This document shows, piece by piece, positions 15,642-23,891 of a stretch of DNA of 37,387 bases. The notes below the pieces were generated by a model that had not been told where the DNA came from, did not search any database, and worked only from the letters and a program-made list of their open reading frames with translations. The DNA is taken from the NCBI RefSeq assembly GCF_900142185.1, contig NZ_FQZZ01000016.1, forward strand, positions 1 through 37,387, written 5' to 3'. Position numbers and translations under genes: made by a program. Origin of the DNA: Lutimaribacter pacificus. GTDB lineage: Bacteria > Pseudomonadota > Alphaproteobacteria > Rhodobacterales > Rhodobacteraceae. The first letter of the stretch is position 1. Each line of letters begins with the position of its first letter.

Positions 15642-16364
15642 ATGATGCCCACGATCCTTCTGACCCGCCCCGACGAGGGTTCGGCCCGCTTTGCCGGGGC
15701 GCTGCGCGATGTGCTGGGCCCGGTCGGGATCGTGACCTCGCCCATCCTGCGGATCGAGGGCACGGGCGCGGTGCCCGACCTGTCGGACGATCCGGTCCTG
15801 ATCTTCACCTCGCGCAACGGTGTCGAGTTTCGCGGTTTCGGGCCGAAACAGGGTCTGACTTGCCTGTGCGTGGGCGATGCCACGGCCGAGGCGGCCGAGG
15901 CGGCCGGGATCGCCGCGCGGTCGGCCGGCGGAGATCTGCGCGACCTGCTGGCGCTGATCGGCAGGGAACCGCCCGACCGGCCGCTGCTGCACATTCGCGG
16001 CGCGCACAGCGCCGGCGACCTGGTGGGCAGCCTGCAGGCGATGGGCCTGATCGCGCGCGCGGCGGTGGTGTACGACCAGGTGGCGCAACCGCTTTCGGCC
16101 GGGGCAAAGGCGCTGCTGGCGGGCGATGGCGCGGTTGTCGTGCCGCTGTTTTCCCCGCGCAGCGCGGCGGAATTCGCGCGCCAGCACAGCGGGCGGGCGC
16201 CGCTTTACATCGCGGCGATCAGCGAGGCCGCGGCGCGGGCGGCATCGGTTCCGCACGCCGCGATGCGCATCGCGGACAGCCCGACGATGGAGGATATGCT
16301 GGCCGCGACCTGCGGACTGTTCGACGCAGCGCAATCGCTTGAGGGGGGGTCGCGGGCGCAGTAA
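15642..16364 (+). CDS. hemD: Uroporphyrinogen-III synthase
   Basis: Closes hydroxymethylbilane with inversion of ring D, in haem, chlorophyll and cobalamin synthesis. HemD is poorly conserved. The assignment rests on the N-terminal MPTILLTRPDEGSARFAGAL, the IFTSRNGVEFRGFG strand-loop, CVGDATAEAAEAAG, LLHIRGAHSAGDL, and PLFSPRSAAEFARQ followed by YIAAISEAAARAA, all at the right spacing in 240 residues, and on the position before mic60 and hemY. Two ATGs in tandem (15642, 15645) are possible starts. hemC is not adjacent. Confidence 0.85.
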   Translation: MMPTILLTRPDEGSARFAGALRDVLGPVGIVTSPILRIEGTGAVPDLSDDPVLIFTSRNGVEFRGFGPKQGLTCLCVGDATAEAAEAAGIAARSAGGDLRDLLALIGREPPDRPLLHIRGAHSAGDLVGSLQAMGLIARAAVVYDQVAQPLSAGAKALLAGDGAVVVPLFSPRSAAEFARQHSGRAPLYIAAISEAAARAASVPHAAMRIADSPTMEDMLAATCGLFDAAQSLEGGSRAQ

Positions 16365-16418
16365 GGTCGGGACGGACACACGTAGCTATTGCAATGGGAA
16401 TCGAAAGGTGGCCAGCCG

Positions 16419-17714
16419 GTGGCAAGCAGCAAAAAGCCCGAACAACCGAAACTCGACGACACGCAGGAGATCGTCGATGCGGTGATCGTCGAGGATGACG
16501 ACGCGCAAGGCGACACACCGGAAGAGGCCACCGGAACACCCGGAGAGGATACCGAGGCGACGGGGGATGACCCGGTAACGCCGGACGCGCCGGAACGCGG
16601 CGACGATGACGGCACCTCGGCCGCCGATGCGCAGCCCGATGCGGACAGCGAGATTACCGCCGAACCGGGCGAGGGCGACGGGGCGGCCAGTGTCGAGGCC
16701 CGGCCGGATGCGACCGGGCCGGTGGACAGCGCGCCGGAACCGCAGCCGGTCGTGATCAGGAAGGGCGGGTTCCTTGCGATGGTGCTGGGCGGCATCGCGG
16801 CGGCGGCGATCGGGTTCGGCGCGGCGCGTTACGTCCTGCCCGAGGGGTGGCCATGGCCCGGCACGCAGGACGATACCGCGCTGGCGGAGCTGACCGAATC
16901 GAATGCCGCGCAGGAAAGCCGCATCGACGAGATCGCCGGTGCGCTGGACGGGCTGGACCTGCAAGCGATGCAGGATCAGGTGGCCGGGAATGCCGATACG
17001 CTGACCGGCCTGTCCACACGGATCGACGAGGTGGCCGCCACGCTGTCGGATCTGCAGGCGCGTCTGGAAACGCTGGAAACGCGCCCGGTGGCCGAGCCGG
17101 GCAGCGCCGATGCCAATGCCTTTGCCGCCGAACTGCGCGCGTTGCAGGACAGCGTCGAGGCGCAGCGGTCGGAGATCGACACGTTGCTGTCCGACGCGCA
17201 GGCGCGCGAGGCCGCGGCCGAAGCGACCGCGCAAGAGGCGCTGGCCCGTGCCGCGCTGAGCCGGGTGCAGACCGCGCTGGATACCGGCAGCGATTTCTCG
17301 GGCGCGCTGGCGGATCTCAGGGCGGCGGGCGTGAGTGTGCCGGCGGCGCTGGCGGACCAGGCGGCAGGGGTTCAGACGCTGGCGCAATTGTCGGCGGCCT
17401 TTCCCGAGGCAGCGCGCGAGGCGCTGAGCGCGGCGCGCAGGGCCTCGGGCCAGGATGGCGGCCTGGGCGGGTTCCTGCGCACGCAACTGGGGGTCCGGTC
17501 GCTGGAGCCGCAGGAGGGCGCGGGCCCCGATGCCGTGCTGTCGCGGGCCGAGGCGGCGCTGCGCGATGGCCGCCTGACCGATGCGCTGGCCGAGGTCGAG
17601 GCATTGCCCGATCCGGGCCGCGCCGCGCTGTCGGATTGGATCGCACGGGCCGAGACACGCCGGAACGCCGTAGCGGCAGCCGAAGAGCTGGCGCAATCGC
17701 TGACCGCGAACTGA
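16419..17714 (+). CDS. mic60: Mitofilin/Mic60-family inner-membrane protein
   Basis: A 431-residue protein. It has a long acidic cytoplasmic N-terminus (1-115), one membrane segment (FLAMVLGGIAAAAIGFGAA, about 117-140), a periplasmic coiled coil (about 150-290, Ala/Glu/Leu-rich heptads) and a C-terminal mitofilin-like helical domain (about 295-431, with RSLEPQEGAGPDAVLSRAEA and a following LRDGRLTDALAEVEALP helix). Alphaproteobacterial homologues of mitochondrial Mic60 bend the inner membrane at invaginations and are encoded beside haem genes, exactly as here (hemD before, hemY after). GTG 16419 is chosen on an AGG-type site; a TTG ten codons upstream is possible. Confidence 0.85.
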   Translation: MASSKKPEQPKLDDTQEIVDAVIVEDDDAQGDTPEEATGTPGEDTEATGDDPVTPDAPERGDDDGTSAADAQPDADSEITAEPGEGDGAASVEARPDATGPVDSAPEPQPVVIRKGGFLAMVLGGIAAAAIGFGAARYVLPEGWPWPGTQDDTALAELTESNAAQESRIDEIAGALDGLDLQAMQDQVAGNADTLTGLSTRIDEVAATLSDLQARLETLETRPVAEPGSADANAFAAELRALQDSVEAQRSEIDTLLSDAQAREAAAEATAQEALARAALSRVQTALDTGSDFSGALADLRAAGVSVPAALADQAAGVQTLAQLSAAFPEAAREALSAARRASGQDGGLGGFLRTQLGVRSLEPQEGAGPDAVLSRAEAALRDGRLTDALAEVEALPDPGRAALSDWIARAETRRNAVAAAEELAQSLTAN

Positions 17715-17727
17715 GGGGGGACACGTC

Positions 17728-19227
17728 ATGCTGTGGTCCGTTATCAAGATTTTCGTTTTCTTCGCCCTCGTCGCCGCCGTTGCGTTGGGAGCGTGGTATG
17801 TGCTGGACATGGAGGGCGGGGTGACCGTCCAGGCCGCCGGCATCGAGGTGACGCTGACGCCGATCATGGCGGTGCTGGCACTGGTGGCGCTGGTGATCGC
17901 GGTCTGGCTGGTGCTGAAACTGCTGGGCCTGCTGGTGGCGCTGTGGAAATTCATCAACGGCGACGACACCGCGCTGAGCCGCTATTTCGACCGCAACCGC
18001 GAGCGCAAGGGATTCGAGGCGCTGAGCGAGGGGATGATGGCGCTGGCCAGCGGCGAGGGCCGGGTGGCCATGGCCAAGGCCGCGCGGGCCGAGAAATACC
18101 TGAACAAGCCCGCGCTGACCAACCTGCTGACCGCGCAGGCGGCCGAGATGTCGGGCGACCGGCGCAAGGCCGAGGAAGTGTACAAGCGGCTGCTGGAGAA
18201 CGACCAGACCCGGTTCGTCGGCGTGCGCGGGATCATGAAGCAGAAGCTGGCCGATGGCGACACCGACACCGCGCGCAAGCTGGCGGAAAAGGCGCTGGCG
18301 CTGAAACCCCGCCACGAGGAAACGCAGGACACGCTGTTGCAGTTGCAGGCGCGGGCCGAGGACTGGGCCGGTGCGCGCAACACCCTGCGGACCAAGCTGC
18401 GCACCGGCACCCTGCCGCGCGACGTGCACAAGCGGCGCGACGCGGTGCTGGCGCTGTCCGAGGCGAGGGGCGTCCTGGACGAAGGCAAGGATATCGAGGC
18501 CCGCGAAGCCGCGATCGAAGCCAACCGCCTGTCGCCCGACCTGGTGCCCGCCGCCGTGCTGGCCGCGCGCGGCTATGTCGAGCAGGGCAAGAAGAAATAT
18601 GCCGTCCGGGTGCTGAAAAAGGCGTGGAGCGCGCAGCCGCATCCCGACCTGGCAGGGGCCTTTGCCGCGATCGAACCCGATGAAACGCCCGAGGCACGGA
18701 TCAGGCGGTTTCAGCAATTGATCAAGCTGAACCCCGAGCACCGGGAGACAAAGCTGTTGCAGGCCGAGCTGCATATCGCGGCCGAGGATTTCCCCGCCGC
18801 GCGACGTGCGCTGGGCGATCTGGCGGAAAACGCGCCGGATGCGCGCGCGCTGACCATCATGGCCGCCATCGAACGGGGCGAGGGGGCCTCGGACGCGGTG
18901 GTCAAGGGCTGGCTGGCGCGGGCGCTGTCGGCGCCGCGCGGCCCGCAATGGGTGTGCGACAACTGCCACAACATCCATTCCGAATGGGTGCCGGTCTGCG
19001 GCAACTGCCATTCCTTCGACACGCTGAGCTGGCGCGCGCCGCCCGCGTCCGAGGTCGTCGCGCCCACGGGTATCGAGATGCTGCCGCTGATCGTCGGAAG
19101 CATCGAGGACAAGAGCGACGCGGTGGAAGAAGAGGACGCGATCGTCGAGGCGGAGCTGGTGGAAGAGGCCGAAAGCCCGTCCGGGGAAGAGGACGACGGT
19201 GCGGACAAGGAGAAGGTGCAGGGCTGA
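17728..19227 (+). CDS. hemY: HemY-family TPR membrane protein with C-terminal zinc ribbon
   Basis: A 499-residue protein with two N-terminal membrane segments (about 4-26 and 46-72), a charged loop FINGDDTALSRYF, then TPR-like helices (about 85-385), of the type annotated HemY N-terminal domain. Its role in haem synthesis was never firmly shown. Residues 408-434 form a zinc-ribbon/rubredoxin-like knuckle with Cys410, Cys413, Cys424 and Cys427 (CDNC...CGNC), followed by a 60-residue acidic tail. Membrane anchor plus TPR plus rubredoxin-like end is also the layout of LapB/YciM, which controls LPS synthesis, so a scaffold role at the membrane is plausible. It starts 13 bases after mic60. Confidence 0.85.
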   Translation: MLWSVIKIFVFFALVAAVALGAWYVLDMEGGVTVQAAGIEVTLTPIMAVLALVALVIAVWLVLKLLGLLVALWKFINGDDTALSRYFDRNRERKGFEALSEGMMALASGEGRVAMAKAARAEKYLNKPALTNLLTAQAAEMSGDRRKAEEVYKRLLENDQTRFVGVRGIMKQKLADGDTDTARKLAEKALALKPRHEETQDTLLQLQARAEDWAGARNTLRTKLRTGTLPRDVHKRRDAVLALSEARGVLDEGKDIEAREAAIEANRLSPDLVPAAVLAARGYVEQGKKKYAVRVLKKAWSAQPHPDLAGAFAAIEPDETPEARIRRFQQLIKLNPEHRETKLLQAELHIAAEDFPAARRALGDLAENAPDARALTIMAAIERGEGASDAVVKGWLARALSAPRGPQWVCDNCHNIHSEWVPVCGNCHSFDTLSWRAPPASEVVAPTGIEMLPLIVGSIEDKSDAVEEEDAIVEAELVEEAESPSGEEDDGADKEKVQG

Positions 19228-19380
19228 GGGGTCTGCGGGCGGTTCCCGGGGTATTCCAGCCAGAGGGCTTCGCACGGCCGCGGTCGGGCGATCCGACATT
19301 TGTGACTGGCAGTTTATCGTGCCGCCACTTCCTCCCTCAAAGCGTTGCGCATACAGCAGCCAATCGCCCGGCCGTGCGAT

Positions 19381-19409
19381 GCCCGGGCCGCTGTGCGGCT
19401 GTTCCGGGC
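19381..19409. terminator. Hairpin between convergent hemY and regA, possible two-way terminator
   Basis: GCCCGG (19381-19386) and GCCGC (19387-19391) pair with GCGGC (19395-19399) and CCGGGC (19404-19409), with a 4-base bulge and 3-base loop. It lies between the tails of hemY and regA. No T-run follows, so termination is inferred from position. Nothing else is recognised in 19228-19475. Confidence 0.4.
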
Positions 19410-19475
19410 AGGGTGCATTATTCAGAGGGACAGAAGAGTCCCGCGCGGGCGTAGCCTTCCCGCTGACAGGCCGCT

Positions 19476-20027
19476 TTACCGCGGCGAGCGTTTCGCCAGG
19501 ATTCGCTGCAGGGTCCGGCGGTGCATGTTCAGCCGGCGGGCGGTTTCGCTGACATTGCGGTCGCACAGCTCGTACACCCGCTGGATATGTTCCCAGCGCA
19601 CGCGGTCGGCGCTCATCGGGTTTTCCGGGGGCGGGGGCAGTTCGTCGCCATTGGCCAGCAGCGCGTTGGTGATGTCGGTGGCGTCGGCCGGTTTCGACAG
19701 GTAATCCGTGGCCCCGATCTTGACCGCGGCGACGGCGGTGGCGATGGCGCCATAGCCGGTCAGCACCACGATCCGGCAATCGGGGCGCTTTTCGCGCAGC
19801 ACCTCGACCACGTCGAGGCCGTTGCCATCCTCAAGCCGCAGGTCGCAGACCGCATAGGCCGGGGGGCGCGCGGTGGCGATGGCCTTGCCGGCGGCGACGG
19901 ACCCGGCGGTTTCCACCTCGAACCCGCGCTTTTCCATCGCTTTTGCCAGACGCTTCAGGAACGGCTCGTCGTCATCGACGAGCAGAAGGCTCCGATCCTC
20001 ACCCAGATCCTGAAGTTGCTCGGGCAT
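19476..20027 (-). CDS. regA: Redox response regulator RegA/ActR/PrrA
   Basis: DNA-binding response regulator of the RegB/RegA global redox system, controlling photosynthesis, CO2 and N2 fixation, respiration and hydrogen genes in this group. The 183-residue protein has the receiver domain with acidic pair DDD (18-20), phosphoacceptor Asp62 in CDLRLEDGNG, TGYG and the Lys in YLSKPAD, a proline linker (PPPPENP), and the Fis-type helix-turn-helix NVSETARRLNMHRRTLQRIL, which is nearly invariant among RegA orthologues. An AGGAGG site precedes the ATG. It follows senC by 75 bases on the same strand. The hvrA gene, often downstream of regA in Rhodobacter, is not seen before hemY. Confidence 0.96.
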   Translation of the reverse strand: MPEQLQDLGEDRSLLLVDDDEPFLKRLAKAMEKRGFEVETAGSVAAGKAIATARPPAYAVCDLRLEDGNGLDVVEVLREKRPDCRIVVLTGYGAIATAVAAVKIGATDYLSKPADATDITNALLANGDELPPPPENPMSADRVRWEHIQRVYELCDRNVSETARRLNMHRRTLQRILAKRSPR

Positions 20028-20102
20028 ACGGCGCTTCCTCCTGTTTCGCGCAAACCTAGCGTTTTCTATAGTGTGGGCAACCCTGCGTCAAACCTTAGCA
20101 AA

Positions 20103-20732
20103 TCAGTGGGCTTCGACGAAGCACTGGATGCCGTCGGCCAGTTGCTCCGGCGTCAGGTCGCGCTTGAAGAATTCGACGAACCCTTCATCCGGGAAGGTGA
20201 GATAGGAAAAGGTCGAGTGGTCGATCAGGTAATACTCCTCGTCGCCCTCTTCGGGTTCCTGTTTCCTGTAGTAGGTGCGATAGGCCTGGCTGGCGGCCTT
20301 GACCTGTTCGGGCGTGCCGGTCAGGCCCACCATGCGGGGATGCAGGTTGTCGGTGAAATCCGCCAGCAGTTCGGGCGTGTCGCGGTCGGGATCGACCGAG
20401 ATGAAGACGGGTTTCACCATGACGCCGCGGCTTTCCAGGATCTCGATCGCCTCGGCGTTGCGCGAATTGTCGAGCGGGCAGACATCGGGGCAGAAGGCAT
20501 AGCCGAAATAAAGCAGCGTGGGGCCGTCGATCACATCCTTGTCGGTTACGGTCGTGCCGGTTTCGTCGATCAGGGTGAAGGGGCCGCCGATCTGCGCGGC
20601 GCCGCCGGCCACGGCGGTGGTGCGGCACTGGGCATATTTGTCGTCGGTCCGGCCGCCCATGGTAAAGGCCCAGATCCCGGCAAGAAACACAATTGCAACG
20701 ACAGCGGCGACGATTGCATATAGACGTGTCAT
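20103..20732 (-). CDS. senC: SCO1/SenC/PrrC copper-binding protein
   Basis: Membrane-anchored periplasmic thioredoxin-fold protein that delivers copper to cytochrome oxidase and, in Rhodobacter, takes part in signalling to RegB/PrrB. It has an N-terminal membrane segment (about 5-25), the copper motif CPDVCP (Cys81, Cys85) and the distal copper ligand His172 (IDHSTF), with FISVDPDRDTP between. The 209-residue length is normal. It lies between regA (same strand) and regB (divergent), the classic arrangement. Confidence 0.95.
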   Translation of the reverse strand: MTRLYAIVAAVVAIVFLAGIWAFTMGGRTDDKYAQCRTTAVAGGAAQIGGPFTLIDETGTTVTDKDVIDGPTLLYFGYAFCPDVCPLDNSRNAEAIEILESRGVMVKPVFISVDPDRDTPELLADFTDNLHPRMVGLTGTPEQVKAASQAYRTYYRKQEPEEGDEEYYLIDHSTFSYLTFPDEGFVEFFKRDLTPEQLADGIQCFVEAH

Positions 20733-20756
20733 GACGGGTTTCCTTTCGCAGATCCG

Positions 20757-20798
20757 GCCCGGCGGTCACCGGGCAAATATGAATTTCCGGCGCATATT
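20757..20798. promoter_or_regulatory. Divergent regB/senC control region with two dyads
   Basis: The 107-base region between the two starts contains GCCCGG/CCGGGC (20757-20762 and 20769-20774) and, next to it, AATATG/CATATT (20776-20781 and 20793-20798, 11-base spacing). Both are centred between divergent promoters, where autoregulation by RegA would act. No clear RegA consensus was found, so the binding factor is unknown. Confidence 0.35.
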
Positions 20799-20839
20799 CA
20801 ACGCCGCCGCCATGGATGCAACGGGACGAAAAGGCGCAG

Positions 20840-22234
20840 ATGGTTGAACCGAACCTGAGCATACTGAAAGGCCGCGACCGGGGAAACTGGATCCGGCTGC
20901 GCACGCTGATCCTGTTGCGCTGGGGTGCCATCACCGGGCAGCTTTCGGCGCTGATGGTGGCCAACCAGGTCTATGACCTGGACCTGGAATACGGGCTGTG
21001 CCTGCTGGTGGTGGGCATCTCGGTGATCGGCAACATGATCGCCATGTTCATCTTTCCCGAGAACAAGCGCCTGTCGGAGACCGAGAACCTGCTGATGGTC
21101 CTGTTCGACCTGCTGCAACTGGCGCTGTTGCTGTACCTGACGGGCGGGCTGAACAACCCGTTCTCGGTGCTGATCCTGGGGCCGGTGGTGATCTCGGCCA
21201 ACGTGCTGAGCCTGCGGTCGACCGTGTTCCTGGCGGTGACGGCGATCGTGGCGGTGACGGTTCTGTCGACGGCCTATATCCCGCTGCGCACGGCCGAGGG
21301 GCTGGTCATGCGCATCCCCGACCTGTTCATATTCGGCAACTGGGTATCCATCGTGATCGCGGTGGCGTTCCTGAGCATCTATTCCCGCCGCGTCACGGTG
21401 GAGATGCACACGATGTCGGATGCGTTGCAGGCCACGCAGATGGCGCTGTCGCGCGAGCAGCGGCTGACCGACCTGGGCGGCGTGGTGGCGGCGGCCGCGC
21501 ATGAACTGGGCACGCCGCTGGCCACGATCAAGCTGGCCAGCGCCGAGCTGGTCGAGGAACTGGATGACCGCCCCGACCTGGCCGAGGACGCGCGGCTGAT
21601 CCGCGACCAGGCCGACCGCTGCCGCGATATCCTGCGCTCGATGGGGCGGGCCGGAAAGGACGACCTGCACCTGCGGCAGGCCCCGCTGAGCGCGGTGCTG
21701 GAAGAGGCGGCAGAGCCGCACCGCGACCGCGGCAAGACCCTGCATTTCGATTTCCGCCCGGCGGACGGCGCGGATGCGGCGCAACCGGCCATCCTGCGCC
21801 GGCCCGAGATCATCCACGGGCTGCGCAACCTGATCCAGAACGCGGTGGATTTCGCCCGCGACCGCGTCTGGATCGAGGCGGAATGGGACGACAGCCGGAT
21901 CGGCGTGCGGATCATGGATGACGGGCGCGGCTTTCCCCAACACCTGCTGGGGCGGATCGGCGACCCGTTCATGCGGCGCCGGCGCACCCCCGAGGACCAC
22001 AGCCAGCGCCCCGAATACGAGGGTATGGGGCTGGGCCTGTTCATTGCCAAGACGCTGCTGGAAAGGACCGGGGCCGAACTGAGTTTCGCCAACGGGCACG
22101 ATCCGTTCCTGGCCCCGTCGGAACATCCCGAACGCTGCGGCGCGATCATCGAGGTCGTCTGGCCGCGCGACAGGATCGACCTGCGCGCCTCGGGGCTGCC
22201 GGTGACGGCCCGGAACGCGCCGCTGGAAGCGTAA
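20840..22234 (+). CDS. regB: Redox sensor histidine kinase RegB/PrrB/ActS
   Basis: Membrane sensor kinase partner of RegA. The 464-residue protein has six hydrophobic segments in the first 180 residues, including the quinone-sensing GGLNNPF (102-108), then the phosphorylation site His221 in AAAAHELGTPLATI, the redox-active cysteine Cys261 in ADRCRDIL, and an ATPase domain with NLIQNAVDFA (N box), DDGRGFP and GMGLGLF. The 40-residue spacing from His to Cys equals that of Rhodobacter capsulatus RegB (His225, Cys265). ATG 20840 is chosen because AAAAGG precedes it; ATG 20816 in frame is possible. It is divergent from senC. Confidence 0.95.
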   Translation: MVEPNLSILKGRDRGNWIRLRTLILLRWGAITGQLSALMVANQVYDLDLEYGLCLLVVGISVIGNMIAMFIFPENKRLSETENLLMVLFDLLQLALLLYLTGGLNNPFSVLILGPVVISANVLSLRSTVFLAVTAIVAVTVLSTAYIPLRTAEGLVMRIPDLFIFGNWVSIVIAVAFLSIYSRRVTVEMHTMSDALQATQMALSREQRLTDLGGVVAAAAHELGTPLATIKLASAELVEELDDRPDLAEDARLIRDQADRCRDILRSMGRAGKDDLHLRQAPLSAVLEEAAEPHRDRGKTLHFDFRPADGADAAQPAILRRPEIIHGLRNLIQNAVDFARDRVWIEAEWDDSRIGVRIMDDGRGFPQHLLGRIGDPFMRRRRTPEDHSQRPEYEGMGLGLFIAKTLLERTGAELSFANGHDPFLAPSEHPERCGAIIEVVWPRDRIDLRASGLPVTARNAPLEA

Positions 22235-22238
22235 ACCG

Positions 22239-22254
22239 TTAACCATTTGATAAC
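22239..22254 (+). promoter_or_regulatory. Candidate CtrA-binding box upstream of divL
   Basis: TTAACCATTTGATAAC reads as TTAA-N7-ATAAC, one base from the CtrA consensus TTAA-N7-TTAAC. It lies just after the regB stop and 48 bases before the divL start. The DivL-like protein downstream is itself part of the CtrA pathway, so feedback control would make sense. It overlaps a direct repeat AACCGTT (22234-22240, 22252-22258). Confidence 0.5.
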
Positions 22255-22301
22255 CGTTGCCGGGGCAGGCTGTACCGGGTCGGGCAGACGGGCGGGGCGC
22301 G

Positions 22302-23852
22302 ATGGTGGCCAATGCGGATATTCTGGTTGTTCTTGCGTCGGTGGTGCCGGGATGCGTCGCCGGTATTGCCGCGTTGCTGTGGATGGCACGCGGTGCGGCG
22401 CACACGGCGCCGGCCGATATCGCCCCACCGCAACCGGCCGCACCGGAGCCGGCGGTTCTTGTCTTTCACGGCCGCGACCTTGTGGACCTGTCGGACGGGT
22501 CGGGATTCTTCGACCGGTCCGGCGGCGCGGGCGATGACGAATGGTCGGCGATTTCGCAATCGCTCGGGCTGCGGTTCTTCGACTTGCCCGACGATCCCGG
22601 CGCGATCGACGAGGGCGAAACCGTGCTGTCGCCCCACGATCCGCGCGATCCCGGCAGGCTGGTCCTGACGAAGCAGGACGAGGTTCTGCGGCTGGTCCTG
22701 CATGGCGATCCGGCGCAGGGTATCAGTGGCCCGGTCCTGCACCAGTGGCAAAGCGCGCTGATCGAGCTGCGCCTGATGCGCAACAGCCTTGCCCAGACGC
22801 CCACCCCGATATGGGTCAGCGATGCCGGTGACAGGCTTATCTGGGCGAACAGGGCCTATGTGACCCTTGCCGCCGACCTCGGGTATGCCGCGCCGGACCG
22901 GGGCGGTGCGGCGCCCGTCCTGTTCGACGCGCTGGAGCCGGGGAAGAACGGCTTTGCCACGCGCCGCGACTGCCTGACCGAACCGGGCGGGGACGTGCGG
23001 CGCTGGTATTCGCTGTGCGCGGTGGATGCGGGGCCGCGGGTCATTACCTTTGCGCTGAAAATCGACACGGTGGTGAACGCCGAGATCGCCCAGCGCAATT
23101 TCGTGCAGACCCTGACCAAGACATTCGCGCATCTGGCCACGGGGCTGGCCATCTTCAACCGCGACCGGCAACTGGCGCTGTTCAATCCGGCGCTGGTGGA
23201 CCTGACCGACCTGCCGGTCGATTTCCTGAGCGGCCGGCCGACGATCCTGAGCTTTTTCGACATGCTGCGGGACAACCAGATGATGCCCGAGCCCAAGAAT
23301 TACTCGAGCTGGCGGGAACGGATCGGCACGCTGGTCGCCGCGGCCAGCGATGGCACGTTCCGGGAGACATGGTCGCTTGCCTCGGGGCAGACCTATCGCG
23401 TGACGGGCCGGCCGCATCCCGATGGCGCAGTCGCGTTCCTGTTCGAGGATATCAGCCACGAGGTATCGCTGACCCGCAGTTTCCGGTCCGAGCTGGCGCT
23501 GGGCAATGCCGTGCTGGACCAGATGGATGCGGCGATGGCAGTGTTTTCGGCCGACGGTGTCCTGACCTTTTCCAACGCCGAGTTCCGCGATGTCTGGGGC
23601 GTCGATCCCGACAGCGCCTTTGCCGACACCACGATTGCCGACGCGGTCACGATCTGGCGCGCCAAAAGCGCGGCGGCAACCCCGTGGGACGCGGTGGAAG
23701 AGGCGCTTTTGTCCGGCACCGCGCTGGAAGACACGGTCATCGGCATGGCCGATGGCAGCCGCCGCCGCTGCCGGGTGCGGCCGCTGATCAACGGCGCGCG
23801 GATGGTGATGTTCGCCCGGCTTGCGCCGGTGCCGGAACACAGCGTGGCGTAA
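22302..23852 (+). CDS. divL: Multi-PAS-domain membrane protein, DivL-like, without kinase domain
   Basis: A 516-residue protein with one N-terminal membrane segment (ILVVLASVVPGCVAGIAALL) followed by PAS-type domains: one near 158-265 (LAQTPTPIWVSDAGDRLIWA), one near 270-390 (LATGLAIFNRDRQLALFNPA), one near 402-490 (MDAAMAVFSADGVLTFSNAE), and a weaker one before them. It stops after the last PAS domain: no histidine box or ATPase domain is present. In Caulobacter divL lies next to tsaE and its product steers CckA and CtrA; a kinase-less DivL in Rhodobacter capsulatus affects CtrA and gene-transfer-agent production. Position before tsaE and architecture support that orthology. The ATG has only a weak ribosome-binding site; an upstream in-frame start at 22257 is possible. 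Confidence 0.68.
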   Translation: MVANADILVVLASVVPGCVAGIAALLWMARGAAHTAPADIAPPQPAAPEPAVLVFHGRDLVDLSDGSGFFDRSGGAGDDEWSAISQSLGLRFFDLPDDPGAIDEGETVLSPHDPRDPGRLVLTKQDEVLRLVLHGDPAQGISGPVLHQWQSALIELRLMRNSLAQTPTPIWVSDAGDRLIWANRAYVTLAADLGYAAPDRGGAAPVLFDALEPGKNGFATRRDCLTEPGGDVRRWYSLCAVDAGPRVITFALKIDTVVNAEIAQRNFVQTLTKTFAHLATGLAIFNRDRQLALFNPALVDLTDLPVDFLSGRPTILSFFDMLRDNQMMPEPKNYSSWRERIGTLVAAASDGTFRETWSLASGQTYRVTGRPHPDGAVAFLFEDISHEVSLTRSFRSELALGNAVLDQMDAAMAVFSADGVLTFSNAEFRDVWGVDPDSAFADTTIADAVTIWRAKSAAATPWDAVEEALLSGTALEDTVIGMADGSRRRCRVRPLINGARMVMFARLAPVPEHSVA

Positions 23853-23891
23853 GGCCTTGCAGGCGGGCGCAGGGGCGTTACTGTCGCGCGC

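Noticed and set aside
19228-19475. Possible tRNA or hvrA between hemY and regA
   Set aside because: No tRNA cloverleaf or TTCGAATCC-type T-loop and no HvrA-like reading frame could be found; only a hairpin is present.
17317-19779. 820-codon minus-strand frame opposite hemY
   Set aside because: It is low-complexity Arg/His/Gln-rich antisense translation crossing hemY and the regA region. hemY has membrane segments, TPRs and a zinc ribbon in sense.
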